DNA of 64,000 nucleotides from Pseudomonas indica NBRC 103045 (GTDB taxonomy: Bacteria > Pseudomonadota > Gammaproteobacteria > Pseudomonadales > Pseudomonadaceae): assembly GCF_002091635.1 (NCBI RefSeq), contig NZ_BDAC01000001.1, forward strand, positions 434,001-498,000, given 5' to 3'. The notes under the pieces are model-generated. The model saw only the letters and a program-made list of their open reading frames with translations, was not told the DNA's origin and searched no databases. The translations under genes and the position numbers were made by a program. This document shows positions 12,568 through 21,899 of the stretch, one piece after another (the first letter of the stretch is position 1; each line of letters starts with the position of its first letter).

Positions 12568-12619
12568 CGTCTGTCCTCCTCTGTCCGAGTAGACAGGATG
12601 GCGCCTTCTCCCATCGCCG

Positions 12620-12734
12620 ATACAGATTCACAGCAGGCAAATTTCCGTCATACAGATCTGGGCGAAATGCCTCTGAATGGTCTATTTTGCTTTCCATCTG
12701 TATGGTCAACGACTCTTCATCATGACTCTGTATG
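12620..12734. promoter_or_regulatory. Repeated ATACAGAT/ATCTGTAT elements, candidate MocR operator
   Basis: ATACAGAT at 12620-12627, CATACAGAT at 12649-12657 and the inverted copy ATCTGTATG at 12696-12704, plus a partial CTGTATG just inside the regulator gene at 12728-12734. Copies 2 and 3 form a perfect 9-bp inverted repeat. MocR-type regulators commonly bind repeats at their own divergent promoter, so this is a plausible operator for the DUF1127 gene and the regulator. Confidence 0.5.
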
Positions 12735-14170
12735 TAACGCTCGCGGAGCTGATCGGCTCCCGCATCCAGCAAGGGCTCTATCTGCCGGGCGACCGCCTGC
12801 CCTCGGTCCGAGCCCTCAGCCAGGAGCACGGCGTCAGCCTGAGCACCGTGCAGCAGGCCTATCGACAGTTGGAAGACGACGGCCTGGTGGAGCCGCGACC
12901 GAAGTCCGGCTACTTCGTGCCACCAAGCAGACAGAAGCCGGCACTGCCCATGGTGAGCCGTACAGCACAGCGCCCGGTGGAGGTGTCGCAGTGGGACCAG
13001 GTGCTGGAGCTGGTCAGCACGCCGCCCTATGGCGACGTGGTGCAGCTCGGCCGCGGCATTCCCGACATCGAAGCGCCGACCCTCAAGCCCCTGCTGCGCA
13101 GCCTGTCGCGCCTGAGCCGGCGCCAGAGCCTGAAGGAGCTGAGCTATGGCTGTGTGGAAGGCGAGATCAGCCTGCGCGAACAGATTTCGCGCCTGGTGCT
13201 GGACTCCGGCTGCCGTATCCCGCCCGAAGACATCGTCGTCACCACCGGCTGCCACGAGGCGCTATCTGCCGCGCTGCGCGCCATCTGCCAGCCCGGCGAC
13301 ATCGTGGCGGTGGACTCGCCGAGCTTTCACGGTGTAATGCAGGCGCTCAAGGGCTTCGGCCTCAAGGCCCTCGAGCTGCCGACCGATCCGCTCACCGGGA
13401 TCAACCTGGAGGCGCTGGAAATGGCGCTGGAGCAGTGGCCGATCAAGGCCATCCAACTGACGCCGAGCTGCAACAACCCACTCGGCTACATCATGCCCGA
13501 GGCCAACAAGCGCGCCCTGCTGGAGCTGGCCCAACGCTACGACGTGGCGATCATCGAGGACGATATCTACGGCGAGCTGGCCTACCGTTACCCACGTCCG
13601 CGCACCATCAAGTCATTCGACGAAGACGGCCGTGTGCTGCTGTGCAGTTCTTTCTCGAAAACCCTGGCGCCGGGCCTGCGCATCGGCTGGATCGCCCCCG
13701 GCCGCTACCTGCAGCGGGTGCTGCACATGAAATACATGAGCACCGGCATGAGCGCCCAACTACCGCAGCTGGCACTGGCCGAGTTCATCGGGGGCGGTCT
13801 GTACGAGCCGCACCTGCGGCGCATGCGCAGCCAGTACGCCCGTGGTCGCGAACTGATGACCGGCTGGGTCAGCCAGTACTTCCCCGCCGGCACCCGGGTC
13901 AGCCAGCCGCAGGGCGGTTTCATGCTCTGGGTGGAGATGCCGCAGGGCTTCGATAGCCAGCGCCTCAACCGTCTGCTGGCGCCGCACAAGGTGCAGGTGG
14001 CGCCGGGCAGCATCTTTTCCGCCGCGGGCAAATACCGGAACTGCCTGCGGATGAACTTCGCTCCCAAGCCCGACGCACGGCAGGAACAGGCCGTGCGCCG
14101 CGTCGGCGAAACCGTCTCGGCGCTGCTCGCGGAACAGGAGACCGGGCTGGAGGAAATGTCGGTCCGCTGA
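12722..14170 (+). CDS. MocR-family (GntR-aminotransferase) transcriptional regulator
   Basis: 482 residues. A GntR-type winged helix occupies residues 1-70 (GDRLPSVRALSQEHGVS) and a fold-I aminotransferase-like domain follows. The PLP lysine is in SSFSKTLAPGLRIGW near residue 312 and the NP of TPSCNNPLG is conserved, so PLP is probably bound. The start at 12722 matches the usual N-terminus of the family; an in-frame start at 12677 is possible but adds 15 atypical residues. No strong ribosome site is seen at either. The E. coli analogue by neighbourhood is yjiR. Confidence 0.88.
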   Translation: MTLYVTLAELIGSRIQQGLYLPGDRLPSVRALSQEHGVSLSTVQQAYRQLEDDGLVEPRPKSGYFVPPSRQKPALPMVSRTAQRPVEVSQWDQVLELVSTPPYGDVVQLGRGIPDIEAPTLKPLLRSLSRLSRRQSLKELSYGCVEGEISLREQISRLVLDSGCRIPPEDIVVTTGCHEALSAALRAICQPGDIVAVDSPSFHGVMQALKGFGLKALELPTDPLTGINLEALEMALEQWPIKAIQLTPSCNNPLGYIMPEANKRALLELAQRYDVAIIEDDIYGELAYRYPRPRTIKSFDEDGRVLLCSSFSKTLAPGLRIGWIAPGRYLQRVLHMKYMSTGMSAQLPQLALAEFIGGGLYEPHLRRMRSQYARGRELMTGWVSQYFPAGTRVSQPQGGFMLWVEMPQGFDSQRLNRLLAPHKVQVAPGSIFSAAGKYRNCLRMNFAPKPDARQEQAVRRVGETVSALLAEQETGLEEMSVR

Positions 14171-14226
14171 ATCTTGCCAGCCAACCGGCGTCTAACCTGG
14201 AAACAATCATCCGCCACGGAGGTTCC

Positions 14227-15780
14227 GTGCGCGTCTGCCTACTGTTGTTGGCCTTACTCTGCCTGGCCGGCTGCGCCAGCACGAACCAGCCGGTACCAAC
14301 CCAAGCCCTGGCGTCACGGGAGTCGCTGCTCGGCGCCGCGGTGCAGCGGCTCGCCCGCGAGCATCCGCAGGGGCAGTCCGGCTTTCGCCTGCTGGCCGAC
14401 AACACCGAGGCCTTCAGCGTTCGCGCCGAGCTGATCCGCGCAGCCCGGCGCAGCCTCGACCTGCAGTACTACATCGTCCACGACGGTTTCAGCACCCGTG
14501 CGCTGGTGCACGAGCTATTGCAAGCGGCCGACCGCGGCGTCCGCGTGCGCCTGCTGCTGGACGACACCACCAGCGCGGATATCGACGCCGAGATCGCCGT
14601 GCTTGCCGCCCACCCACAAATCCACGTGCGCGTCTTCAATCCGCTGCACTTGGGGCGCAGTACCGGCGTGACCCGCACCCTGGGGCGTCTCCTCAACCTG
14701 TCGCGGCAGCACCGGCGCATGCACAACAAGCTGTGGCTGGCCGACAGCAGCGTGGCCATCGTCGGCGGGCGCAACCTCGGCGACGAATATTTCGACGCCA
14801 AGCCGGACCTGAACTTCACCGATATCGACCTGCTCAGCGCCGGGCCAGTGGCCGAACAACTGGCGCACAGCTTCGACCAGTATTGGAACAGCGCGCTGAG
14901 CAAGCCGATCCAACAGTTCCTCTGGAGCCCGCCGACCGTCGAAGACCTGCTCGACCTGCGCCAGGAGCTGAGCGCCTACCTCGAAGCCTCGCGCAAGGAC
15001 CGCCCGCGCATCTACCGCCGCCTGATGGCCTATCAGCAGAACCCGCGCCTGCATGACTGGCTGAACGAACTGACCTGGGCCCACAGCCAGGCGCTCTGGG
15101 ACGCTCCCAGCAAGGTGCTGGCGCGCGGCGAGCCGGACCCGCAGCTCCTCCTCACCCATCAGCTCGGGCCGGAGCTGGCAAAGGTCAGCAAGGAACTGCT
15201 GCTGGTTTCCGCCTATCTGGTGCCCGCCGACACAGGCCTCGGCTACCTGACCAACCGCGCCGACCACGGCGTTGCCGTCAGCCTGCTGACGAACTCGCTG
15301 GAAGCCACCGACGTTCCCGCCGTGCATGGTGGCTACGCCCCCTACCGCAAACCGTTGCTGGAACACGGCGTGAAGCTGTTCGAACTGCGCCGGCAGCCGG
15401 ACCAGACGAGCGGGGTCTCACTGGGCAGCAGCGGCTCGTCGAACTCCAGCCTGCACAGCAAGGCGATGGTCTTCGACCGGCAGAAGGTGTTCATCGGCTC
15501 GCTCAACCTGGACCCGCGTTCGGTGCTCTGGAACACCGAGGTGGGCATCGTGGTGGACAGCCGGCCCCTGGCCGAGGAAGTGCGAGCGCTAACGCTGGAG
15601 GGTATGTCGCCGGCGATCAGCTACGAAGTGCGCCTGGAAAAACGTGACGGCCGCTCGCGCCTGGTCTGGATCGCCGAAGACGACGGCCGCCGGCATACCC
15701 TGGACAAGGAACCCGGCGGCCTCTGGCGGCGCTTCAATGCCTGGCTGTCCCAGGCGATCGGCCTGGAAAAGATGCTTTGA
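14227..15780 (+). CDS. Phospholipase D-family lipoprotein, cardiolipin-synthase-like
   Basis: 517 residues from a GTG. A lipoprotein signal ends at LAGC (Cys16), so it is membrane-anchored. Two HKD motifs are complete: MHNKLWLAD near residue 165 and LHSKAMVFD near residue 408, each followed by the GG/GS-N element (VGGRN, IGSLN). This two-HKD layout is that of ClsC/YmdC-type transphosphatidylases that make cardiolipin, or of related phospholipases D; the substrate is not proven. Its stop lies 1 nt from the stop of the convergent OmpA-like gene. Confidence 0.85.
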   Translation: MRVCLLLLALLCLAGCASTNQPVPTQALASRESLLGAAVQRLAREHPQGQSGFRLLADNTEAFSVRAELIRAARRSLDLQYYIVHDGFSTRALVHELLQAADRGVRVRLLLDDTTSADIDAEIAVLAAHPQIHVRVFNPLHLGRSTGVTRTLGRLLNLSRQHRRMHNKLWLADSSVAIVGGRNLGDEYFDAKPDLNFTDIDLLSAGPVAEQLAHSFDQYWNSALSKPIQQFLWSPPTVEDLLDLRQELSAYLEASRKDRPRIYRRLMAYQQNPRLHDWLNELTWAHSQALWDAPSKVLARGEPDPQLLLTHQLGPELAKVSKELLLVSAYLVPADTGLGYLTNRADHGVAVSLLTNSLEATDVPAVHGGYAPYRKPLLEHGVKLFELRRQPDQTSGVSLGSSGSSNSSLHSKAMVFDRQKVFIGSLNLDPRSVLWNTEVGIVVDSRPLAEEVRALTLEGMSPAISYEVRLEKRDGRSRLVWIAEDDGRRHTLDKEPGGLWRRFNAWLSQAIGLEKML

Positions 15781-15781
15781 G

Positions 15782-16738
15782 TCACTCGCCGCGGTCGACC
15801 AGCTCCACCCTCCGGTTCTGCGCCCGTCCCTCTTCGGTCCGGTTGCTCGCCACCGGGGCAGCCATGCCGACACCCACCGCGCTGAGCCGCTCGCGAGCGA
15901 TGCCGTAGTCCCGTACCAACGCCTCGACAATGGATTGGGCACGCCGCTGCGACAGCTCGCGATTGTAATCCAGCGCACCCTTGGCATCGCTGTGCCCGAC
16001 CACCAGCACGCGCATCGGACCGGCCTTCAGCAGCGCAGCGATCTCATCGAGTTGTGGCTTGGAGTCGGCGCGCATGCTGTCCTTGTCGAAATCGAAGAAG
16101 ATGCCATACAGGGCGACCCGGCCCTTGCTATCGAGATCACGCTGCATGGCGGGCGCATCGACCACCACCATGCGTTGCTCCATGGGTTTCTGTTCCAGCA
16201 CGTCCAACTGGATCATGCTGCGCCCTCGGTTCTCCCCGCCACCGCTCTTGTTCAGCACCACGTAGAGCGCGGCATACACATCCCCCTCCGGACGCGAGAG
16301 GCGCGAGAGTAGATAGCGCTGGTCCTGCTGGTATTCGCGCAAGTCGTTGTCGGTGGTGACGGCATGATTGAAGTTGCGTCCACCGCAGGCTTCCTTCTCG
16401 CAGGCGAACAGCTCTTCGAAGCCGGCCTCCTGCAATGCCTGCTGGTAGTTGCGCAGCACTTCCAGCGGCGTGCGTTCCGCCGGGGCGCGATAGACCAGAC
16501 CAGTGAGCTTGCCCTCCAGGGCAACGGTCGACTCGAGGTTCTTCTCCAGACCGCCATACGCCTTGGCCGGGGTGTTGAAAAAGCGCCGGTCGGTGTAGGC
16601 CTTGGTTTCGTACTTGATGATCTCCGCGTCCTGGTAACGCGGAATGAGCGGATGATCGGCGCTCCCCGGAAGATCGGCCGCCAACGCCGCTGCAACGCCG
16701 GCGATCCCCATGCCCAACACAGCCATGCCCTTGTACAT
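15782..16738 (-). CDS. OmpA-domain periplasmic/outer-membrane protein
   Basis: 318 residues. The signal peptide is about residues 1-21. The N-terminal two thirds resemble the DUF4892-type extension (RTPLEVLRNYQQALQEAGFEEL), and the C-terminal OmpA domain at about 205-318 keeps the peptidoglycan-binding pattern (FDFDKDSM, GHSDAKGALDYNRELSQRRA, NRRVEL). It probably tethers the envelope to peptidoglycan. Two cysteines in FACEKEACGG may pair. The gene is alone on the minus strand. Confidence 0.83.
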   Translation of the reverse strand: MYKGMAVLGMGIAGVAAALAADLPGSADHPLIPRYQDAEIIKYETKAYTDRRFFNTPAKAYGGLEKNLESTVALEGKLTGLVYRAPAERTPLEVLRNYQQALQEAGFEELFACEKEACGGRNFNHAVTTDNDLREYQQDQRYLLSRLSRPEGDVYAALYVVLNKSGGGENRGRSMIQLDVLEQKPMEQRMVVVDAPAMQRDLDSKGRVALYGIFFDFDKDSMRADSKPQLDEIAALLKAGPMRVLVVGHSDAKGALDYNRELSQRRAQSIVEALVRDYGIARERLSAVGVGMAAPVASNRTEEGRAQNRRVELVDRGE

Positions 16739-16825
16739 GCCTTGTCCCTCGGCGATCCGGCCGTGGATTCGGCCGCGCCCAACAAACCTAGACTGACGGG
16801 GCGCAGGTCGCCAGCCAGGGACCGA

Positions 16826-17974
16826 TCAATCCATCGCCTCCGCCGGCCCGCCGATCGCCGCACGCTGCCAGGCCAGGAATACGAAGCCCGCTGCGCCCAG
16901 GGCCATCACCAACGGCAAGGCATGGCTGCTCAACCACTGGCTGGCAGCGCCGGTGGTCAACGGGCCGAGCAGGCAGCCAATTCCCCAGAGCTGGGCGACA
17001 TGGGCGTTGGCACGCACCAAGGCATCGTCACGGAAGCGTTCGCCGATGAGGATCAGCGACAGGGTGAACAGGCCGCCCGCGCTCGCGCCGAACAGCACCA
17101 GCAACGGCCAGATCAGCGGCGTCTGCAGCAACACCGGCATGCCCAGGCTCGACACCAGCAACGCCACGCCGCAGGTACGGAACAACGACTGGCGCGGCAC
17201 CCGGTCGGCCAGCCAGCCGACCGGCAACTGCAACACGGCATCGCCAACCACCACGACGCTGGCCATCAGCAAGGCGGTTTCCTGGCTGAACCCCTGGCGC
17301 AGCCCGTAGATCGGCAAGAGGGTGAGGATCATCGCCTCGAACGCCGCGAACAACACCACGGCCCAAGCCACCGCAGGCATCCGCCGGGAGAACCGGATCA
17401 GGTCGCGCCAGGCATTGCCGTGGGCTTCCACACTGGGCGCGCCATCGCGCCCGAGCAGCAACAGGGACCCACCCACCAGCAGGCAAGCGCCGGTCCAGAA
17501 GCCGACATCATCGGCGGTGCCGAGCAGGCCCAGCAGCAGAGGGCCGGACAACTGACTGAGGGCATAACCGGTGCCGTACAGCGCCACCAGACGGCCGCGC
17601 CACTGTTCGACAGCGAGCTGGTTGATCCAGCTTTCGCCGAGGATGAACACCACGGTCAGCACCACACCGATCAACAGTCGCAGCAGCAGCCATAGGGGAT
17701 AGCTCGGCAGCAGCGCCAGCAGGACTACGGATAGCGCCCCGGCCAGAAGACACAGGCGCATCAGCCGCGGCGTACCGATCCAGGCGGCGAGGCGCCCGGC
17801 CAGGCTGGCGCCGAACAGCACGCCCACCGCCGGCATGGCCGCCATCACACCAATCGCGAACTGCCCGTAGCCCCAACCTTCCAGGCGCAACGATACCAGC
17901 GGCAGGGTCACGCCCAGCGCCAAACCGACGCTGATTACCGACATACAAACCGCGAAATAGGTTGCCCAACGCAT
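16826..17974 (-). CDS. MFS transporter
   Basis: 382 residues, strongly hydrophobic, about 12 predicted membrane segments. The YcaD-like subgroup is suggested by the N-terminal TLPLVSLRLEGWGYG and by the WINQLAVEQWRGRLVALYGTG loop. The substrate is unknown. The ATG at 17974 has a GGGAG site upstream; an in-frame extension to 18028 is rejected because it adds a glycine/serine-rich stretch ahead of the first membrane helix. By synteny it matches PA5311. Confidence 0.83.
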   Translation of the reverse strand: MRWATYFAVCMSVISVGLALGVTLPLVSLRLEGWGYGQFAIGVMAAMPAVGVLFGASLAGRLAAWIGTPRLMRLCLLAGALSVVLLALLPSYPLWLLLRLLIGVVLTVVFILGESWINQLAVEQWRGRLVALYGTGYALSQLSGPLLLGLLGTADDVGFWTGACLLVGGSLLLLGRDGAPSVEAHGNAWRDLIRFSRRMPAVAWAVVLFAAFEAMILTLLPIYGLRQGFSQETALLMASVVVVGDAVLQLPVGWLADRVPRQSLFRTCGVALLVSSLGMPVLLQTPLIWPLLVLFGASAGGLFTLSLILIGERFRDDALVRANAHVAQLWGIGCLLGPLTTGAASQWLSSHALPLVMALGAAGFVFLAWQRAAIGGPAEAMD

Positions 17975-18028
17975 CGCTCTTCTCCCACTCCCTCCGGAGC
18001 CGTCCGAATCGCTCGGCGCGAAATGCAC

Positions 18029-18060
18029 GCGGCCGGGTTCCCCAAAGGAAACCCGGCCGC
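18029..18060 (-). terminator. Hairpin downstream of pauC
   Basis: A perfect 11-bp stem (18029-18039 with 18050-18060) around a 10-nt loop. A second hairpin (18155-18171, GGAACC with GGGTTCC) lies closer to the pauC stop. Neither has a long T tract. Confidence 0.55.
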
Positions 18061-18184
18061 GGGTATGGCTCGTGTGAGCCGGCCCCGAAGAGCCGACCTT
18101 ACCGATCAGGCGCTCGCCCCGATACGGGCGGCAGCCCTGACCGATAGAGCGCGGGGAACCTTGCGGGTTCCGCCGCGCCTTCGC

Positions 18185-19678
18185 TTACAGCTTGATCCAG
18201 GTGGCTTTCAGTTCGGTGTACTTGTCGAAAGCGTGCAGCGACTTGTCGCGGCCATTGCCCGACTGCTTGAAGCCACCGAACGGCGCGGTCATGTCGCCGC
18301 CGTCGTACTGGTTCACCCATACGCTGCCGGCGCGCAACGCCTTGGCGGCGAGGTGAGCCTTGGACAGGTTGCTGGTCCAGACGGCCGCGGCCAGGCCATA
18401 GGGCGTATCGTTGGCGATCTGCACGGCCTCTTCGACGGAGTCGAAGGCGATCACCGACAACACCGGGCCGAAGATTTCCTCGCGGGCGATCCTCATCGCA
18501 TTGCTCACGCCGTCGAACAGGGTCGGCTCGACATAGACGCCCCCGGTTTCCTCGAGGGTGCGCTTGCCACCCGCCATCAGCTTGGCGCCTTCGGCATGGC
18601 CGGCTTCGATGTAGCCGAGCACGGTGTTCAACTGCTGGGTATCCACCAGCGCGCCGACATTAGTGGCCGGGTCCAGCGGATTGCCCGGCTTCCAGGCCTT
18701 CAGGGCCTCGACCACCATGGGCACGAAACGATCCTTGATCGAACGCTCCACCAGCAGGCGCGAACCGGCCGTGCAGACTTCGCCCTGGTTGAAGGCAATG
18801 GCACCGGCCGCGGCTTCGGCGGCCGCCTGGAGATCGGGCGCATCGGCGAAGACGATGTTCGGGCTCTTGCCACCGGCCTCGAGCCAGACCCGCTTCATGT
18901 TCGATTCGCCGGCGTAGATCATCAGCTGCTTGGCGATCCGGGTCGAACCGGTGAAAACCAGGGTATCGACATCCATGTGCAGCGCCAGCGCCTTGCCCAC
19001 GGTATGGCCATAGCCCGGCAGCACGTTGAGCACACCAGCGGGGATGCCGGCCTCGATGGCCAATTGGGCGATGCGGATGGCGGTCAGCGGCGACTTCTCG
19101 GACGGCTTGAGCACCACCGAGTTGCCGGTGGCCAGTGCCGGGCCGAGTTTCCAGCAGGCCATCAGCAGAGGGAAGTTCCACGGCACGATGGCAGCGACCA
19201 CGCCCACCGGCTCACGGGTCACCAGGCCCAGCTCGTTGTGCGGGGTAGCGGCCACTTCGTCGTAGATTTTGTCGATCGCCTCGCCGCTCCAGCGAATGGC
19301 GCGGGATGCGGCGGGCACGTCGATATTCAGCGAATCGCCGATCGGCTTGCCCATGTCCAGGGTTTCCAGCAGGGCCAGCTCCTCGGCATGGGCATCCAGC
19401 AGGTCGGCGAAGCGGATCATCGTCTCCTTGCGCTTGACCGGCGCCAGGCGCGACCACACGCCGGACTCGAAGACGGCTCGCGCATCGCTCACCGCGCGGT
19501 CGGCATCGGCCGCATCGCAGCTCGCCACACGGCCGAGCAGACGGCCGTCGACCGGGCTGATGCACTCGAACGTCTCGCCGGAAGCGGCGCCCGTGTATTC
19601 GCCATGAATGAAGGCGCGGCCTTCGATCGCCAGGCTCTGGGCACGCTGTTCCCAGTCGGCGCGGGTCAGGGTAGTCAT
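18185..19678 (-). CDS. pauC: Aldehyde dehydrogenase of polyamine/aminobutyraldehyde catabolism
   Basis: 497 residues, NAD(P)-dependent aldehyde dehydrogenase. The catalytic cysteine is in QGEVCTAGSR near residue 302, the general base in WLEAGGKSPN and the nucleotide loop in FTGSTRIAKQ. In P. aeruginosa the gene at this place is PauC (also called KauB), which oxidises the aldehydes made from gamma-glutamylpolyamines and from guanidino- or aminobutyraldehyde. It is divergent from an aminotransferase gene; an inverted repeat lies between them. Confidence 0.93.
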   Translation of the reverse strand: MTTLTRADWEQRAQSLAIEGRAFIHGEYTGAASGETFECISPVDGRLLGRVASCDAADADRAVSDARAVFESGVWSRLAPVKRKETMIRFADLLDAHAEELALLETLDMGKPIGDSLNIDVPAASRAIRWSGEAIDKIYDEVAATPHNELGLVTREPVGVVAAIVPWNFPLLMACWKLGPALATGNSVVLKPSEKSPLTAIRIAQLAIEAGIPAGVLNVLPGYGHTVGKALALHMDVDTLVFTGSTRIAKQLMIYAGESNMKRVWLEAGGKSPNIVFADAPDLQAAAEAAAGAIAFNQGEVCTAGSRLLVERSIKDRFVPMVVEALKAWKPGNPLDPATNVGALVDTQQLNTVLGYIEAGHAEGAKLMAGGKRTLEETGGVYVEPTLFDGVSNAMRIAREEIFGPVLSVIAFDSVEEAVQIANDTPYGLAAAVWTSNLSKAHLAAKALRAGSVWVNQYDGGDMTAPFGGFKQSGNGRDKSLHAFDKYTELKATWIKL

Positions 19679-19726
19679 TCGAGCATCCTCTTATTGTCGA
19701 AACGCGCAGCCAATGTCGGGCTACGC

Positions 19727-19811
19727 TGTCAAAAATTCTGCAAGGCCAGGGGCTACCCCAGACTGTGAGCAACCCTAAACCAGCACGCAAGGCATTTCAA
19801 TATTTTTGACA
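19727..19811. promoter_or_regulatory. Inverted repeat TGTCAAAAAT / ATTTTTGACA between pauC and the aminotransferase
   Basis: A perfect 10-bp inverted repeat with arms at 19727-19736 and 19802-19811, 65 nt apart, in the 232-nt divergent region. The AT-rich arms stand out from the GC-rich surroundings. PauR, encoded upstream, is a candidate binder; this is inference. Confidence 0.45.
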
Positions 19812-19910
19812 AAGCCGAACAGAAAGCCCTTGCCTTGTTCGTTTTATCAAACATAGACTCCATCCATCCGCCCTGTTGGCCTTTGGGCGATAACAATCAG
19901 AACAACAGAC

Positions 19911-21233
19911 GTGCCGGCGATGAACAGAAAAAACCACAACCTCGACGATTTCTGGATGCCCTTCACCGCCAATCGCCAGTTCAAGGCCAGACCGCGCCTG
20001 CTGGAGAGTGCCGAGGGCATGTACTTCACCGCCAGCGATGGCCGGCAAATCCTGGACGGCACCGCCGGCCTCTGGTGCTGCAATGCCGGCCATGGTCGCC
20101 GGGAAATCAGCGAGGCGGTCAGCCGGCAGGTCGCCCGGCTGGATTTCGCCCCCACGTTCCAGATGGGTCACCCGCTCCCCTTCGAGCTGGCCGAACGGCT
20201 CGCCGAGATCGCACCGGAAGGCCTGAACAAACTGTTCTTCACCAACTCCGGTTCGGAATCCGCGGATACCGCGCTGAAGATCGCCCTCGCCTACCAGCGC
20301 GCCATCGGCCAGGGCACCCGTACCCGCCTGATCGGCCGCGAGCTGGGCTATCACGGTGTCGGCTTCGGCGGGCTGTCGGTCGGCGGCATGGTCAACAACC
20401 GCCGTGCCTTCCCGCTGCAACTTCCCGGTGTGGATCACCTGCCGCATACCCTGGATATCCCGCGCAATGCCTTCAGCCGGGGCCTGCCGGAATTCGGCGT
20501 GGAAAAGGCCGACGAGCTGGAGCGACTGGTCACTCTGCATGGCGCCGAGAACATCGCAGCGGTCATCGTCGAGCCGATGGCCGGGTCGGCCGGGGTCATC
20601 CTGCCGCCGAAGGGCTACCTGCAGCGGCTGCGGGAGATCACCGCCAAGCACGGCATCCTACTGATCTTCGATGAAGTGATCACCGGTTTCGGCCGGGTCG
20701 GCGAGGCTTTCGCCGCGCAACGCTGGGGCGTGACGCCGGACATTCTCACCTGCGCCAAGGGTCTGACCAACGGCGCCATTCCCATGGGTGCGGTGTTCGT
20801 CGACGAGCGCATCCACGATGCCTTCATGCAAGGGCCGGACGGTATCGAGTTCTTCCATGGCTACACCTACAGCGGCCATCCGGTGGCGTGCGCCGCCGCC
20901 CTGGCAACCCTGGACATCTATCAACGCGATGGTCTGTTCCGCCAGGCGATCGACCTGGAATCGTACTGGAGCGATGCGCTGCACAGCCTCAAGGGCCTGC
21001 CCAACGTCATCGACATCCGCGCCGTCGGGCTGGTCGGCGGCGTGCAACTCGCGCCCAGCGACAAGGGCATCGGCAAGCGCGGCTACCAAGTCTTCGAAGA
21101 CTGCTTCTGGAATGACCTGATGGTGCGCGTGACTGGCGATACCCTGGCCATGTCGCCACCCTTGATCGTCGAGAAGGTGCAGATCGACAGCATGGTCGGA
21201 AAACTCGCCGACGCCATTCGCAAGGCTGCCTGA
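19911..21233 (+). CDS. Omega-amino acid/polyamine:pyruvate aminotransferase
   Basis: 440 residues, class III PLP aminotransferase. The PLP lysine is in LTCAKGLTNGAIPMG near residue 284 and the DEVITGFGR cofactor motif is at about 250. The GLWCCNAGHG and FTNSGSESADTALK segments are typical of omega-amino acid:pyruvate (beta-alanine/GABA) transaminases. The neighbours (pauC, cupin) point to amine catabolism. Start is GTG at 19911 or ATG at 19920, neither with a strong ribosome site. By synteny this is PA5313 (annotated gabT2). Confidence 0.87.
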   Translation: MPAMNRKNHNLDDFWMPFTANRQFKARPRLLESAEGMYFTASDGRQILDGTAGLWCCNAGHGRREISEAVSRQVARLDFAPTFQMGHPLPFELAERLAEIAPEGLNKLFFTNSGSESADTALKIALAYQRAIGQGTRTRLIGRELGYHGVGFGGLSVGGMVNNRRAFPLQLPGVDHLPHTLDIPRNAFSRGLPEFGVEKADELERLVTLHGAENIAAVIVEPMAGSAGVILPPKGYLQRLREITAKHGILLIFDEVITGFGRVGEAFAAQRWGVTPDILTCAKGLTNGAIPMGAVFVDERIHDAFMQGPDGIEFFHGYTYSGHPVACAAALATLDIYQRDGLFRQAIDLESYWSDALHSLKGLPNVIDIRAVGLVGGVQLAPSDKGIGKRGYQVFEDCFWNDLMVRVTGDTLAMSPPLIVEKVQIDSMVGKLADAIRKAA

Positions 21234-21236
21234 GAA

Positions 21237-21608
21237 ATGCCCATGAGCATTGACACCCTGATCGACCTCGCCCAGGCCACGACGGCCGCCGAGCACTACC
21301 GCCCCGCCGCGGAAAAAATCCTCGCCGGCGATCCCGCGCAAAGCGTGCGCAACCATTACGCCAGCCCTTGCGGCCAGTTCAACGTCGGAATCTGGGAAGG
21401 GGCGGTCGGCCGCTGGACAGTCGCCTACACCGAGCACGAGTACTGTGAAATCCTCCAGGGCGTTTCGGTGATACGCGACGCCACGGGTGCCGCCAAAACC
21501 ATACGCGCCGGCGATCGCTTCGTAATCCCGGCCGGCTTCAGCGGTACCTGGGAGGTGCTGGAACCCTGCCGCAAGGTCTATGTGATCTTCGAGCAGAAGC
21601 CGGACTGA
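21237..21608 (+). CDS. Cupin protein (DUF861 type)
   Basis: 123 residues, or 121 if ATG 21243 is used. A single cupin of the DUF861/ethanolamine-utilisation type: WTVAYTEHEYCEILQG for the first strand pair, AGDRFVIPAGFSGTWEV for the second. Only 3 nt follow the aminotransferase stop, so the two are co-transcribed. A function in amine catabolism is likely by context only. A strong terminator follows. Confidence 0.8.
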   Translation: MPMSIDTLIDLAQATTAAEHYRPAAEKILAGDPAQSVRNHYASPCGQFNVGIWEGAVGRWTVAYTEHEYCEILQGVSVIRDATGAAKTIRAGDRFVIPAGFSGTWEVLEPCRKVYVIFEQKPD

Positions 21609-21639
21609 TCGTTTTTTCTCCCTGTGTGTCACCCTCTTG

Positions 21640-21662
21640 GCCCGCGTCCCGCGGGCTTTTTT
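21640..21662 (+). terminator. Intrinsic terminator after the aminotransferase-cupin operon
   Basis: GCCCGCG, loop TCC, CGCGGGC, then six T. A clear plus-strand intrinsic terminator. Confidence 0.9.
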
Positions 21663-21688
21663 ATGCGCGCGCTTTTCCTACGCCCATG

Positions 21689-21713
21689 AAAAAGCCCGCC
21701 ATAGGGCGGGCTT
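21689..21713 (-). terminator. Intrinsic terminator after rpmG
   Basis: On the minus strand AAGCCCGCC, loop CTAT and GGCGGGCTT run into a short T tract, 20 nt after the rpmG stop. Confidence 0.88.
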
Positions 21714-21733
21714 CTTCGCGGAGACAGGATCAA

Positions 21734-21889
21734 TTACTTGATCTTGGCTTCCTTGTACATCACGTGCTTGCGCACGACCGGATCGAATTTCTTGATTTCG
21801 ATCTTGTCGGGCGTGGTGCGCTTGTTCTTGTCGGTGGTGTAGAAGTGGCCGGTACCGGCGCTGGACACCAAACGGATCAGTTCACGCAT
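21734..21889 (-). CDS. rpmG: 50S ribosomal protein L33
   Basis: 51 residues read from the minus strand: [19 protein letters not shown] at the N-terminus and [15 protein letters not shown] at the C-terminus, the standard L33 sequence. It is a lysine-rich component of the large ribosomal subunit. It lacks the zinc-ribbon cysteines, as in the zinc-independent form. It follows rpmB by 10 nt in the usual rpmB-rpmG operon. Confidence 0.96.
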   Translation of the reverse strand: MRELIRLVSSAGTGHFYTTDKNKRTTPDKIEIKKFDPVVRKHVMYKEAKIK

Positions 21890-21899
21890 GATTAGCTCC

